35,415 nucleotides of DNA from Candidatus Nanopelagicaceae bacterium. GTDB taxonomy: Bacteria > Actinomycetota > Actinomycetes > Nanopelagicales > Nanopelagicaceae. Numbering within the stretch: the first letter of the stretch is position 1; each line of letters opens with the position of its first letter. Both the position numbers and the translations under genes were made by a program. Of this stretch, positions 17,400 to 25,903 are shown piece by piece. The notes under the pieces are model-generated. The model was not told the origin of the DNA. It ran no database searches and was given only the letters and a program-made list of their open reading frames with translations. The stretch spans positions 1 through 35,415 of the forward strand of contig JALRKE010000004.1 in the NCBI GenBank assembly GCA_023254845.1, given 5' to 3'.

Positions 17400-18621
17400 G
17401 GCGCGCTTAGATCTACCACTAGGAATAGTGCTCGCCGGTGGCGAAGGTAAACGCTTGTTGCCGCTAACCGCAGATCGCGCTAAACCCGCCGTTCCTTTTG
17501 GCGGTTCTTATCGTCTCGTTGATTTCGTTCTCTCAAATCTAGTAAACGCAGGATTTCTTCGCATCGCAGTTTTAACTCAATACAAGTCTCACTCGCTAGA
17601 CCGTCACATCACAACGACCTGGCGGATGTCGACGTTATTGGGTAACTACGTTACCCCCGTACCGGCCCAACAGCGCTTAGGTCCTCGTTGGTATACCGGA
17701 AGTGCAGATGCAATCTTGCAGAACTTCAATTTGATTCATGACGAGAATCCCAAGCACGTCATTGTTTTTGGAGCTGATCACGTTTATCGAATGAATCCAG
17801 ATCAGATGTATCAACAGCATCTAGCCACAGATGCCGGAGTTACAGTTGCTGCTATCCGCGTGAAGCGAAGTGAGGCATCTCAATTCGGCGTAATCGAGTT
17901 AGCTGAAGATGGCGTGACCATCAAAGCCTTTCACGAGAAGCCGGAAAATCCACCATCGATGCCCGGTAACCCAGAAATCTCGCTCGTATCTATGGGTAAC
18001 TACATTTTCCGGCGCGACGCCATGGAAGAGGCCTTAATTCTTGATTCTGAGGATATCGATAGTCGCCATGATCTGGGCGGAAACATAATTCCTGCAATGA
18101 CGAAAGCGGGCCTGGCAAAGGCATACGACTTTGCAAACAATGTAGTCCCAGGTGAAACCGATAGAGATCGAGGTTATTGGCGCGATGTGGGAACAATTGA
18201 TTCTTACTTTGATGCGCACATGGATCTAGTTTCAGTACATCCAATCTTCAATCTCTACAACCGCCAATGGCCGATACTTACAAACCCGCCATCTCTTCCT
18301 CCTGCAAAGTTCTCCGAGCGTGGTATCGCCTTTGATTCAGTTGTAGGTGCTGGCTCAATCATCGCTGGTGGTGAGATGCATAGAACTGTCGCTTCTTACG
18401 ATGTTCTAGTGGGCCGAGATGCTCGAGTGGAGCGGACTGTTTTAATGCCATCCGTTCGAATCGGTGATGGCGCCCACGTTAAAAATGCAATCCTAGATAA
18501 AAGCGTTGTAGTCGAACCAGGGGCTCAAATAGGTGTAAATCTGGAGCGAGATCGGGAACGCTTTACCGTTTCCGAGGGTGGAATCGTTGTTGTGGGTAAG
18601 GGCGTAACAGTAACTCGCTAG
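17398..18621 (+). CDS. glgC: Glucose-1-phosphate adenylyltransferase
   Basis: Makes ADP-glucose from glucose 1-phosphate and ATP, the donor for the divergent glgA product. The 407 residues show the N-terminal nucleotidyltransferase signature [23 protein letters not shown]-type (residues 14-36), [22 protein letters not shown], and [13 protein letters not shown] left-handed beta-helix domain follows. Start ATG 17398 lies 6 nt after TATCGT. Its stop interlocks with the ancestral end of the photolyase gene (CTAG, 4 bp). Confidence 0.96.
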   Translation: MARLDLPLGIVLAGGEGKRLLPLTADRAKPAVPFGGSYRLVDFVLSNLVNAGFLRIAVLTQYKSHSLDRHITTTWRMSTLLGNYVTPVPAQQRLGPRWYTGSADAILQNFNLIHDENPKHVIVFGADHVYRMNPDQMYQQHLATDAGVTVAAIRVKRSEASQFGVIELAEDGVTIKAFHEKPENPPSMPGNPEISLVSMGNYIFRRDAMEEALILDSEDIDSRHDLGGNIIPAMTKAGLAKAYDFANNVVPGETDRDRGYWRDVGTIDSYFDAHMDLVSVHPIFNLYNRQWPILTNPPSLPPAKFSERGIAFDSVVGAGSIIAGGEMHRTVASYDVLVGRDARVERTVLMPSVRIGDGAHVKNAILDKSVVVEPGAQIGVNLERDRERFTVSEGGIVVVGKGVTVTR

Positions 18622-18770
18622 ATTATTCCTTCTTCTAGACCCTTAGCGACCTCGTTGCCACGCTTGATAGTTGCATCTAAGTCACTTAATTTCTTTAGTC
18701 CACTTAGCTGTTGGAACATTCGATGGTTCTTTTTAAATCGCTCACCATTTCGTGCGATGTAATGCCAATA
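18618..18770 (-). pseudogene. Detached C-terminal frame of the photolyase-like gene
   Basis: After the frameshift near 18766-18772 the conserved end of the family continues in another frame: YWHYIARNGERF, KKNHRMFQQLSG, LKKLSDLD. Its stop at 18618-18620 interlocks with the glgC stop. Family members continue directly from CPFTTLYW into this segment, so the two pieces were once one reading frame. Whether ribosomes still reach it is unknown. Confidence 0.75.
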
Positions 18771-20109
18771 GAGTCGTGAATGGACAAGAGTCCTTCTCAG
18801 TTCGAGTCTTTGGGTTATAGGCGCAGTCGCCACAGTAGTTCGACATTCTTGAGATATAGGCGCCACCTGCAACATATGGCTTCGTGGACATCTTTCCGCC
18901 GTCTGCATGAAGGCTCATCCCAATTACGTTTGGAACCATTACCCAATCTGTTGCATCTATAAATGCCTCGCGCATCCAAGCCAGGAAATCAGCAGGCCTA
19001 ACGTCGGCAAGAGCGGCCAAGTTGCTAAGCACCATGAGACGGGGAATGTGATGAACCCAGGCTCTATCCTCAATTTGCGAGACTATCTCACTGACACATC
19101 TCATCTTTGTCTTTGAGGAATCCGAGAAGACTGGCAAAAGTTTTCGAGTTGAGCCCAGCTCATTTAGATCTCTGTACTCGCGACCAAAGTACCAATAGAG
19201 CCCATTTATATATTCACGCCAACCAATTACTTGGCGAATGAATCCTTCACAGGAGGCAATTGGAACCCCACCCTTCTTAAATCGCTTCAGGGTTTCCGTC
19301 ACAATCTCATCGGCAGTAATCAGTCCAACATTCATATATGTACTAAGTAATGAGTGATTCAAGGCCCAACTCTCACTGGTCATCGCATCTTCATAGGGGC
19401 CAAACTCTTGGAAAGAACTCTTAAGGAATCGATCAAGTTGTTCCAGCGCAGCTTGTCTCGTTGTTCCCCAAGTTCTATCGGTTAAATTTCCAACGAGATC
19501 CAGGGAGGCGATCTCTGCAATTACTTCAAGGTCGATTTCATCCCGTTGATGTTCGGGATACTCCGGCCAGCTATGACCGAGTTTCGGAGGTGGGAGACGA
19601 TTATCTTCATCAAAGTTCCATTTACCGCCAAAAGGCTTACCTTCTTCCATCAAAATATCAAGTCTTTCTCTCTGGAAGCGATAGAAGTTCTCCATCTTGA
19701 GTGATTTTTGCGAACTAGCCCAATTTGCAAAAGTGTCTCTTGAAGTTAGAAAGAAATCATTCGGAACGAACTTCACATCGATATCCGAAAGGCTCTTGGT
19801 GAGGCGATAAGAGGATGGTGCCGTCGCCATTACTGCGGCATAATTTTTGGAGATCTTCCGGATTCCAGTAGCCGTATCGCTCGCCTTTTCATAATGAACT
19901 GTAAATCCCTCTTTCCTTAGCGACTCCGCGAAATGTCTTGCAGCGGAAAGAAGGAAGAAGAGTCGCTGTCTATGCCACCTAGCGCCCGTGAGCATCCGGA
20001 AACTTTCAATAAATACGACCTCGTGCTTCTTCGGGTCAGCATTTTTAAGCGCACCTTTATGGCGATTTAGGTTGTCGTGAGCAAGATAAATCAAGGTCTT
20101 TGACATCAC
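18742..20109 (-). CDS. Cryptochrome/photolyase-related protein (FeS-BCP type), frameshifted near the C terminus
   Basis: Flavoprotein of the bacterial (6-4) photolyase/FeS-BCP family. From ATG 20106 (or GTG 20109) the intact frame has about 455 residues. N-terminal antenna-binding Rossmann part is LIYLAHDNLNRH...EVVFIES. FAD-domain blocks are WREYINGLYWYFG, HHIPRLMVLSNLA and GMSLHADGGKMSTKPYVAGGAYI. The four FeS cysteines appear present: IASCEGF, then YCGDC and DSCPF. After CPFTTL the frame changes and ends 9 residues later (LALHRTKW), losing about 50 family-conserved residues. A net +1 (or 2-nt deletion) restores the frame. TACTCT 7 nt before ATG 20106 suggests a leaderless transcript. Confidence 0.82.
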   Translation of the reverse strand: MMSKTLIYLAHDNLNRHKGALKNADPKKHEVVFIESFRMLTGARWHRQRLFFLLSAARHFAESLRKEGFTVHYEKASDTATGIRKISKNYAAVMATAPSSYRLTKSLSDIDVKFVPNDFFLTSRDTFANWASSQKSLKMENFYRFQRERLDILMEEGKPFGGKWNFDEDNRLPPPKLGHSWPEYPEHQRDEIDLEVIAEIASLDLVGNLTDRTWGTTRQAALEQLDRFLKSSFQEFGPYEDAMTSESWALNHSLLSTYMNVGLITADEIVTETLKRFKKGGVPIASCEGFIRQVIGWREYINGLYWYFGREYRDLNELGSTRKLLPVFSDSSKTKMRCVSEIVSQIEDRAWVHHIPRLMVLSNLAALADVRPADFLAWMREAFIDATDWVMVPNVIGMSLHADGGKMSTKPYVAGGAYISRMSNYCGDCAYNPKTRTEKDSCPFTTLLALHRTKW

Positions 20110-20113
20110 GGAA

Positions 20114-20119
20114 AGAGTA
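20114..20119 (-). promoter_or_regulatory. Candidate -10 (TACTCT) for the photolyase-like gene
   Basis: TACTCT on the minus strand ends 7 nt before ATG 20106. The same hexamer is used at glgA. This spacing favours ATG 20106 over GTG 20109 as the start. Confidence 0.45.
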
Positions 20120-20131
20120 GTGGGGTAGGGG

Positions 20132-20183
20132 TAGAATCGCGCCCTGGATCAGAGTTGATCAATTAATTGAGTCATCGGAGAAG
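20132..20183 (+). promoter_or_regulatory. pfkA promoter/leader with palindrome and Shine-Dalgarno
   Basis: TAGAAT (20132-20137) is a candidate -10. The leader then contains TTGATCAA (20155-20162) and the overlapping perfect 12-bp palindrome TCAATTAATTGA (20159-20170). GGAGAAG (20177-20183) is a strong SD, 7 nt before the pfkA ATG. The palindrome may be an operator or simply AT-rich spacer. pfkA is one of the few operon-leading genes here with an SD. Confidence 0.4.
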
Positions 20184-20190
20184 TTAAAAA

Positions 20191-21216
20191 ATGCGCTTTG
20201 GTGTTCTAACTGGTGGTGGCGATTGCCCAGGTCTTAATGCAGTTATTCGTGCCGTAGTACGTAAGGGCGAGAAAGAGTATGGCTACGAATTCATTGGATT
20301 TAGAGATGGCTGGAAGGGTCCGCTTGAGGGGCTGACAATGACGCTTAACATCAAGGCGACTCGTGGAATTCTGCCTCGCGGTGGAACCATTCTTGGATCC
20401 TCACGAACTAATCCTTTTAAGATTGAAAACGGCGTCGAGCGTATCAAAGAGAACCTCGCAAAAATGAGCGTCGATGCCCTGATTGCAATTGGCGGAGAAG
20501 ATACCTTAGGCGTTGCTACGAAATTAGATGCGCTTGGTGTAAAAGTGATTGGCGTCCCCAAGACAATTGATAATGATTTGAACAATACTGATTACACATT
20601 TGGTTTTGATACAGCTGTGAATATTGCTGTAGAAGCGATCGATCGACTTCATACAACTGCTGAATCACACCATCGCGCTCTGATTGTTGAAGTCATGGGT
20701 CGCCATGCTGGTTGGATTGCCTTGCACTCAGGACTCGCAGGCGGCGCGTCTTGCATTCTCATTCCAGAAGTTCCATTTGATATTGAGAAGGTTTGTAAAT
20801 TAGTCGAATCTCGATTTCAGCAATCGTATGCACCGATTTTGGTTGTTGCTGAGGGAGCACTTCCTAAAGATGGAACCTTGGTGACTAAGGATGGTTCCCT
20901 CGATGCTTTTGGTCACGTCAAGTTATCTGGAATTGGTGAGTGGCTTGCTAAAGAGATTGAAACTAGAACTGGTGCAGAAGCGCGGACTTCAATTCTTGGC
21001 CATATCCAAAGAGGCGGGACTCCAACTGCATTTGATCGAGTTCTCGCCACACGCTTTGGACTTCATGCGATTACTGCAGCACATGAAGGTGATTGGGGCA
21101 AGATGGTTGCGCTTCATGGGACCGATATCGTCCGGGTACCTTTGAAATCTGCCACCGATAAGTTGAAGACAGTAGATCCGCGCTTACTTGCTGAAGCAGA
21201 AGTCTTCTTCGGTTAA
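20191..21216 (+). CDS. 6-phosphofructokinase, probably pyrophosphate-dependent
   Basis: PfkA-superfamily enzyme of 341 residues phosphorylating fructose 6-phosphate. Conserved: GGGDCPGLNAVIRAVV (8-23), GGEDTLG (101-107), PKTIDND (123-129), EVMGRHAGWIAL and QRGGTPTAFDRVLATRFG. In family numbering, position 104 is Asp (Gly in ATP enzymes such as E. coli PfkA) and 124 is Lys (Gly in ATP enzymes). That combination is the recognised mark of PPi-dependent, reversible PFKs, as in some actinomycetes. Cofactor is therefore inferred as PPi. SD-led start; stands before aroG. Confidence 0.9.
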   Translation: MRFGVLTGGGDCPGLNAVIRAVVRKGEKEYGYEFIGFRDGWKGPLEGLTMTLNIKATRGILPRGGTILGSSRTNPFKIENGVERIKENLAKMSVDALIAIGGEDTLGVATKLDALGVKVIGVPKTIDNDLNNTDYTFGFDTAVNIAVEAIDRLHTTAESHHRALIVEVMGRHAGWIALHSGLAGGASCILIPEVPFDIEKVCKLVESRFQQSYAPILVVAEGALPKDGTLVTKDGSLDAFGHVKLSGIGEWLAKEIETRTGAEARTSILGHIQRGGTPTAFDRVLATRFGLHAITAAHEGDWGKMVALHGTDIVRVPLKSATDKLKTVDPRLLAEAEVFFG

Positions 21217-21228
21217 TCAAGTAGCGCC

Positions 21229-21243
21229 TAGAACGCAGTTCTA
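21229..21243. promoter_or_regulatory. Inverted repeat in the aroG promoter spacer
   Basis: TAGAAC (21229-21234), GCA, GTTCTA (21238-21243) is a perfect 6-bp dyad. It lies immediately upstream of the candidate aroG -10 at 21246-21251 and so fills the -35/-10 spacer region, where a repressor could act. It has no T-run, so a terminator for pfkA is unlikely. Confidence 0.35.
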
Positions 21244-21245
21244 CC

Positions 21246-21251
21246 TAACCT
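21246..21251 (+). promoter_or_regulatory. Candidate -10 (TAACCT) for leaderless aroG
   Basis: TAACCT ends exactly 6 nt before ATG 21258, with no SD between. The spacing matches glgC, ogt and yraN. Confidence 0.5.
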
Positions 21252-21257
21252 TCTCCT

Positions 21258-22610
21258 ATGAACGCCTCAACTCCAGCCCCAATTGAGACTCTCTTTGATA
21301 ATTCACTTGAAGCTGCCCAGCAACCAGAGTGGCCGGATAAAGCCAAGCTTGATCATGCAGTTAAAGAGTTAAAAACGCTCCCACCGCTTGTATTTGCCGG
21401 AGAGTGCGACAACCTAAAGGCAAAGATCGCCCAAGCGGCACGAGGTGAGGCATTTTGGCTACAGGGTGGAGATTGCGCTGAAACATTTGCGGGGGCAACA
21501 GCTGACTCGATTCGAAATCGTATAAAGACAATTTTGCAGATGGCGGCAGTCCTTCAATATGGCGCAAGCATGCCAGTCATAAAAGTTGGTCGCATGGCGG
21601 GACAATTTGCAAAGCCAAGAAGTAATAACATCGAAAAGCGCGGTGAAATTGAACTTCCTGCTTATAGAGGCGATGCAGTAAATGATTTGGAGTTCACCCA
21701 ATCTGCAAGGACTCCAGATCCGGCTCGACTTGTTAAGGTTTATCACACCTCTTCAGCAACGCTAAACCTCGTTCGTGCATTTACACAAGGTGGATTTGCC
21801 GATCTACGACTAGTACACGAATGGAATAAGGGCTTTATCAAAGATTCCAATACGGGCACTCGATATGAAGCCCTAGCGAAAGAAATCGGACGAGCACTGG
21901 ATTTCATGCGCTCTGCCGGAATCAATCCAGAAGAATTTAAGACTGTTGATTTCTACTCTTCACACGAAGCGCTAATCCTCGAGTATGAAAAAGCTCTTAC
22001 GCGTATCGATTCGAGAACCGGACTTCCTTATGATGTATCAGCGCACTTTGTATGGATTGGCGAGCGCACCAGACAACTTGATGGCGCTCATATCGATTTT
22101 GCCAAGAAAATAAAGAATCCAATCGGCGTTAAGTTAGGGCCAAAGACAAGCGTCGAAGAGATTATTTCACTTATTGAGGTGTTAAACCCTGAAGATGAAC
22201 CAGGTCGCTTAACCTTCATAACGAGAATGGGAGCTAAAAACATACGAAATGTCCTTCCACCATTAATCGATGCTGTGTCAAAGAGCGGAAAGAGCGTTCT
22301 CTGGGTCTGTGATCCAATGCATGGCAATACTTATGAAGCCCCTAGTGGTTATAAGACGAGAAGTTTTGATGATGTTCTAGATGAAGTGCGTGGATTCTTC
22401 GAGGTACATCATTCGAAGGGGACGCATCCAGGCGGAATTCACATCGAGCTAACTGGAGATGATGTAACTGAATGTGTTGGCGGTGGCGCTGAAATCTCCC
22501 ATGAGGACTTAGCCATGCGGTATGAAACTGCCTGCGACCCACGGCTTAACCACACTCAATCCCTTGAACTCGCCTTCTTGCTCGCAGAAATGCTCCGCGA
22601 TCACAAGTAA
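21258..22610 (+). CDS. aroG: Class II 3-deoxy-7-phosphoheptulonate synthase
   Basis: First enzyme of the shikimate pathway, condensing phosphoenolpyruvate and erythrose 4-phosphate. The 450 residues match the plant/mycobacterial class II family: QPEWPDKAKLDHAV, PPLVFAGECDNLKAKIAQAA, GEAFWLQGGDCAETF, VIKVGRMAGQFAKPRS, YRGDAVND, WIGERTRQLDGAH, WVCDPMHGNT and THPGGIHIELTGDDVTEC. In mycobacteria the class II gene lies near the PASTA kinase pknL, a polyprenyl synthase and a metF-like gene; all are in this window but spread out. Confidence 0.95.
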   Translation: MNASTPAPIETLFDNSLEAAQQPEWPDKAKLDHAVKELKTLPPLVFAGECDNLKAKIAQAARGEAFWLQGGDCAETFAGATADSIRNRIKTILQMAAVLQYGASMPVIKVGRMAGQFAKPRSNNIEKRGEIELPAYRGDAVNDLEFTQSARTPDPARLVKVYHTSSATLNLVRAFTQGGFADLRLVHEWNKGFIKDSNTGTRYEALAKEIGRALDFMRSAGINPEEFKTVDFYSSHEALILEYEKALTRIDSRTGLPYDVSAHFVWIGERTRQLDGAHIDFAKKIKNPIGVKLGPKTSVEEIISLIEVLNPEDEPGRLTFITRMGAKNIRNVLPPLIDAVSKSGKSVLWVCDPMHGNTYEAPSGYKTRSFDDVLDEVRGFFEVHHSKGTHPGGIHIELTGDDVTECVGGGAEISHEDLAMRYETACDPRLNHTQSLELAFLLAEMLRDHK

Positions 22611-22640
22611 TTGCCACTATCCGTTCCAAAGCGGTAGGCG

Positions 22641-22646
22641 TAGGCT
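22641..22646 (+). promoter_or_regulatory. Candidate -10 (TAGGCT) for leaderless ogt
   Basis: TAGGCT ends exactly 6 nt before ATG 22653. The 42-nt gap after aroG shows no SD. Confidence 0.5.
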
Positions 22647-22652
22647 TTCAAA

Positions 22653-23147
22653 ATGCTCAGTAGGGCGGCGTTAAAGACTCCAATCGGTTCGCTCTACCTG
22701 ATTTCACACGAGCACCTATTACTTGCAGCTGGTTTCTCTAACTTCAAAGAGTTAACAAACCAGTTAGATGAAGAAGATCTTGCGCAAGGTATCTCCGAAG
22801 TGAAACGATTGCCAATCATCACTGAGTTGCTTGAGGATTATTTCGCAGGCGATCTTAAGGCTCTTGATGGAATATCCGTTCGTCAACCGGGAGAGAAGTT
22901 CTCGCAATCTGCATGGAAGGCGATGCGCAAAGTTTCCCCCGGTAAAACAATTTCATATGGTGAACTTGCAAAGCGAGCTGGATCTGCAGATGCCGTTCGG
23001 GCCGCGGGGAGTGCCTGTGCTAGAAATCTAATTGCGCTAGTTGTTCCTTGTCACCGAATCGTTAAGACCGGGGGCGCACTTGGGAACTACGCCTATGGTT
23101 TAGATGTAAAAGAGTGGTTACTTCGCCATGAAGGCGCGCTCAAGTAG
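22653..23147 (+). CDS. ogt: Methylated-DNA--[protein]-cysteine S-methyltransferase
   Basis: Suicide repair protein that removes O6-alkyl groups from guanine. 164 residues. The active-site block is LVVPCHRIVKTGGALGNYA with the acceptor C133. Upstream are SAWKAMRKVSPGKTISYGELAKRAG and AVRAAGSACARNLIALV, the DNA-binding helix-turn-helix region. There is no Ada-type N-terminal domain. Its 3' end overlaps the convergent threonine aldolase gene by 30 bp. Confidence 0.95.
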   Translation: MLSRAALKTPIGSLYLISHEHLLLAAGFSNFKELTNQLDEEDLAQGISEVKRLPIITELLEDYFAGDLKALDGISVRQPGEKFSQSAWKAMRKVSPGKTISYGELAKRAGSADAVRAAGSACARNLIALVVPCHRIVKTGGALGNYAYGLDVKEWLLRHEGALK

Positions 23148-24167
23148 TTTCTTAAGAACCTCTACTGCGCTCTGGACGCCAATATCACTTACATCCATAT
23201 GGGTCACCAAGCGGACATATTTTGGTCCCAAAGCGCTAATCCAAATACCCTCTTTCTTAGTTGCCTCTGCAAACTCAGCAGCGCTCCAAGAGGATCCCGC
23301 TAGATCAAGGCCGACAATATTTGTCTCAATCTCATCTGGATTAACAGTTGATGGTGCGACTTGATTACAAGCGAGCGCAAGAGTTTTTGCCTTCTTGTGA
23401 TCATCTGCTAAACGATCTATGTTGTTATCTAGCGCAAAGTGGCCTGCGGCAGCTAATAATCCGACCTGGCGCATTCCCGCTCCATATCGTTTACGCCATA
23501 CTCGAGCGCTCGCTACTCTTTCTTTATTGCTAATCATCAGCGAACCAATCGGAGCCCCCAAACCTTTTGAGAGACAGACACTTATAGTCTCGAAGTGTTT
23601 TCCATATTCCTTTAGAGCCACCTTTGATGCCACATGTGCATTCCAAATTCGGGCGCCATCTAAATGGAGCTTTAAACCGAGGCTCTTAGTAGCTTGCGCC
23701 AATTTCTCAATCTCAGAGATTGGTTGAACTGTGCCACCGCCAAAGTTGTGAGTATTTTCTACTGCAATAGCAGTTGTGGAGACCAGATACGGGCCTGAAT
23801 TGGGGCGGGCAAGCTCTAGAACGGATTGCGCGTCAAGTAGTCCTCGCTTAGTAGTCCAAGTTCTTGTGGTTATCCCACCAAATGTTGCAGCAGCGCCAAG
23901 TTCGGCACGAACTATGTGAGAGTTGCCTTCACATAACAATTCCTCACCAGGAGAGACAAGGGTTCGTATCGCAAGTTGATTAGCTAGAGAGCCGCTAGGC
24001 GTAAAAACCGCAGCTTCTTTACCGAATATTTCTGCAACTCGTTCTTCCAAAGAGTTAACTGTTGGATCATCGCTATAGACATCATCTCCGACCGGCGCAG
24101 CAGCAATTGCAGCGCGCATCGCATCGGATGGGCGAGTAACTGTGTCGGAGCGGAGATCAACTATCAT
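23118..24167 (-). CDS. Low-specificity L-threonine aldolase
   Basis: PLP enzyme cleaving threonine or allo-threonine to glycine and acetaldehyde. The 349 residues start with VDLRSDTVTRPSDAM. Conserved are GDDVYSDDPTVNSLEE, FTPSGSLANQLA, VENTHNFGGG, LHLDGARIWNA, and the Schiff-base lysine K201 in VCLSKGLGAPIGS. Last gene of the six-gene leftward operon; its start overlaps the transporter gene by 11 bp. Confidence 0.92.
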   Translation of the reverse strand: MIVDLRSDTVTRPSDAMRAAIAAAPVGDDVYSDDPTVNSLEERVAEIFGKEAAVFTPSGSLANQLAIRTLVSPGEELLCEGNSHIVRAELGAAATFGGITTRTWTTKRGLLDAQSVLELARPNSGPYLVSTTAIAVENTHNFGGGTVQPISEIEKLAQATKSLGLKLHLDGARIWNAHVASKVALKEYGKHFETISVCLSKGLGAPIGSLMISNKERVASARVWRKRYGAGMRQVGLLAAAGHFALDNNIDRLADDHKKAKTLALACNQVAPSTVNPDEIETNIVGLDLAGSSWSAAEFAEATKKEGIWISALGPKYVRLVTHMDVSDIGVQSAVEVLKKLLERAFMAK

Positions 24168-25020
24168 TTTTTACAGGAGTAACTTTCGGTTGGACGATCA
24201 TGATCATTGCTACGAGAACCATAGAGCCACCAAGAAGTATCCGTAAAGTTAATGGCTCGGCGCCCAGCGCGACGGAGAAGAGGGCGGCGAAGACAACTTC
24301 CATAGTGAGAATTACCGCGACTTTGGTAGCAGAAATGCGAGCTTGCGCCCAGGTCTGGATTACGAAGGCGAAGAATGTTGCAAATACTGCAGTGAAGACC
24401 ACAACTGCCCAGACTTGAGTATCCGGAGGTGCGACGAAACCATTTAGTGAAGCCGGTACCCAAGAAACAACGGCACAGGTGGCCAGCTGTATAAAGGTCA
24501 ACGTATAAGCGTCGAAGTCTTTACTCCATCGACTCAAGAGCAAAATGTGGGCAGCAAATAGAAATGCAGAGATGAGAACAAAGAGCTCCCCAGTACCAAT
24601 TGAGAGTCCGGTAATCGAGAGCACTCCAAGACCAACAGTTGCAAGGGCGATATAAAACCAGGCTTGGATAGTTAATTTCTCTTTAAGAATAAAGGCTCCA
24701 ATAAGCGGCGTTAAGACTACATACAGCCCCGTGATGAAACCAGTAATCGCCGGAGTAGTCCGCTCTAAGCCTAAAGTCTGGAAAATGTAGCCAAGGCCAA
24801 GTGCCGTACCGATTAACGATCCTTTGATTAATAATTCACGATTAAGCCTTGTTATGACCTTTGGATTTGCAACCAACATCACTAGGGCTGCAACTACGAA
24901 TCGAGAGACCAAGAAGCTGTAGACATCTTGCTGATCCAGGATGTCCTTCATCCAGACAAAGGAGATTCCCCACATTGCCGCAACTGCAAGAAGCGCCCAA
25001 GGCGCTAGTACAAGGGCCAC
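24157..25020 (-). CDS. EamA/DMT family transporter
   Basis: 287 residues, about ten hydrophobic helices in two EamA repeats (ALLAVAAMWGISFVWMKD at the N terminus; VILTMEVVFAALFSVALG in the second repeat). The ERTTPAITGFITGLYVVLTPL block is typical of the family. Substrate unknown. It lies next to nfo without a gap (25020/25021) and overlaps the threonine aldolase gene, so amino acid export is one guess from context. Confidence 0.85.
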   Translation of the reverse strand: MALVLAPWALLAVAAMWGISFVWMKDILDQQDVYSFLVSRFVVAALVMLVANPKVITRLNRELLIKGSLIGTALGLGYIFQTLGLERTTPAITGFITGLYVVLTPLIGAFILKEKLTIQAWFYIALATVGLGVLSITGLSIGTGELFVLISAFLFAAHILLLSRWSKDFDAYTLTFIQLATCAVVSWVPASLNGFVAPPDTQVWAVVVFTAVFATFFAFVIQTWAQARISATKVAVILTMEVVFAALFSVALGAEPLTLRILLGGSMVLVAMIMIVQPKVTPVKNDS

Positions 25021-25899
25021 CTATTTATTTCTCAATTTCTTAAGTAGCGCGACTTCCCGGCCATGTTCTGGCTCTTCTCCTGGAGTCTCGAGAATCAGGG
25101 GAGCGTTTACCACAGCTGGATGGCTAAGCAGCTCTTCAAATGGCTTGGTTCCAATTTCGCCCTCACCCAAGTTTGCATGTCTATCCTTTAGAGAGCCGAG
25201 AACATCCATCGAATCATTTGCATGAATCAATTGAATTCGTTCCTTACCCGCAACTTCTACCAAGAGATCTAGAGTCTTGGTCATGCCACCTTTACTTTTT
25301 ATGTCATGGCCGGCCGCAAATACATGGCAGGTATCAAGACAGACTCCAACTTTTGGATGCCACTCCAAAGCCTCAAAGTAATTTTTTAGATCATCTAACT
25401 TCTTTACAAGCGATTGGCCTTGGCCGGCGGTCGGCTCGAGTAGTAGCCAAGGGTCCGCATCGGTTAACTTCTCCAGGATTGGCATGACACCACTTTTTAT
25501 CTGTTTCCAAGCTTTAGGCAGATGAGATTCATCAACTGCAGAACCCGTATGGATTACGACTCCAAGCGCACCAATCTCACGACCTCTGCGAAGCGAGTAA
25601 GAGGTTGAGGCCACTGAATTTTTATAAGTCCCTTCTGTAGGCGAGCCAAGGTTTATGAGAAATGGCGCATGAACGTAAGTTTCAATTCCCAGTTCGCTAG
25701 CTCGCTGGCGAAATGCTGCATCTGCCTCAGGATTTGCATCGGGCATCGCCCAGCCACGGGGGTTCGAGGCGAAGACTTGAATCGCTTCAGCTTTAATTGT
25801 CGAGGCATATTCAATGGAACGCTTTGCCATTCCACCAGATGTAGGAACATGAGCTCCGATTAAGGGGAGCTTTACTTCCTTGCTTGCCTTCTTATTCAC
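25021..25899 (-). CDS. nfo: Endonuclease IV (deoxyribonuclease IV)
   Basis: Zinc-dependent AP endonuclease of base excision repair. 292 residues in a TIM-barrel fold. Blocks: LIGAHVPTSGGM, AIQVFASNPRGW, YVHAPFLINLGSP, GVVIHTGS, LLLEPTAGQGQ, GVCLDTCHVFAAGHD, IHANDSMDVLGSLKDRHANLGEG and LILETPGEE. These carry the usual His/Asp/Glu zinc ligands. Starts 4 nt after pknL. Confidence 0.94.
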   Translation of the reverse strand: MNKKASKEVKLPLIGAHVPTSGGMAKRSIEYASTIKAEAIQVFASNPRGWAMPDANPEADAAFRQRASELGIETYVHAPFLINLGSPTEGTYKNSVASTSYSLRRGREIGALGVVIHTGSAVDESHLPKAWKQIKSGVMPILEKLTDADPWLLLEPTAGQGQSLVKKLDDLKNYFEALEWHPKVGVCLDTCHVFAAGHDIKSKGGMTKTLDLLVEVAGKERIQLIHANDSMDVLGSLKDRHANLGEGEIGTKPFEELLSHPAVVNAPLILETPGEEPEHGREVALLKKLRNK

Positions 25900-25903
25900 C
25901 CCG

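Noticed and set aside
20100-20105. TTGACA as a -35 for pfkA
   Set aside because: The spacer to TAGAAT is 26 bp, too long for a normal promoter.
21229-21243. Intrinsic terminator after pfkA
   Set aside because: The dyad has a short, weak stem and no T-run after it; it fits better as a possible operator.
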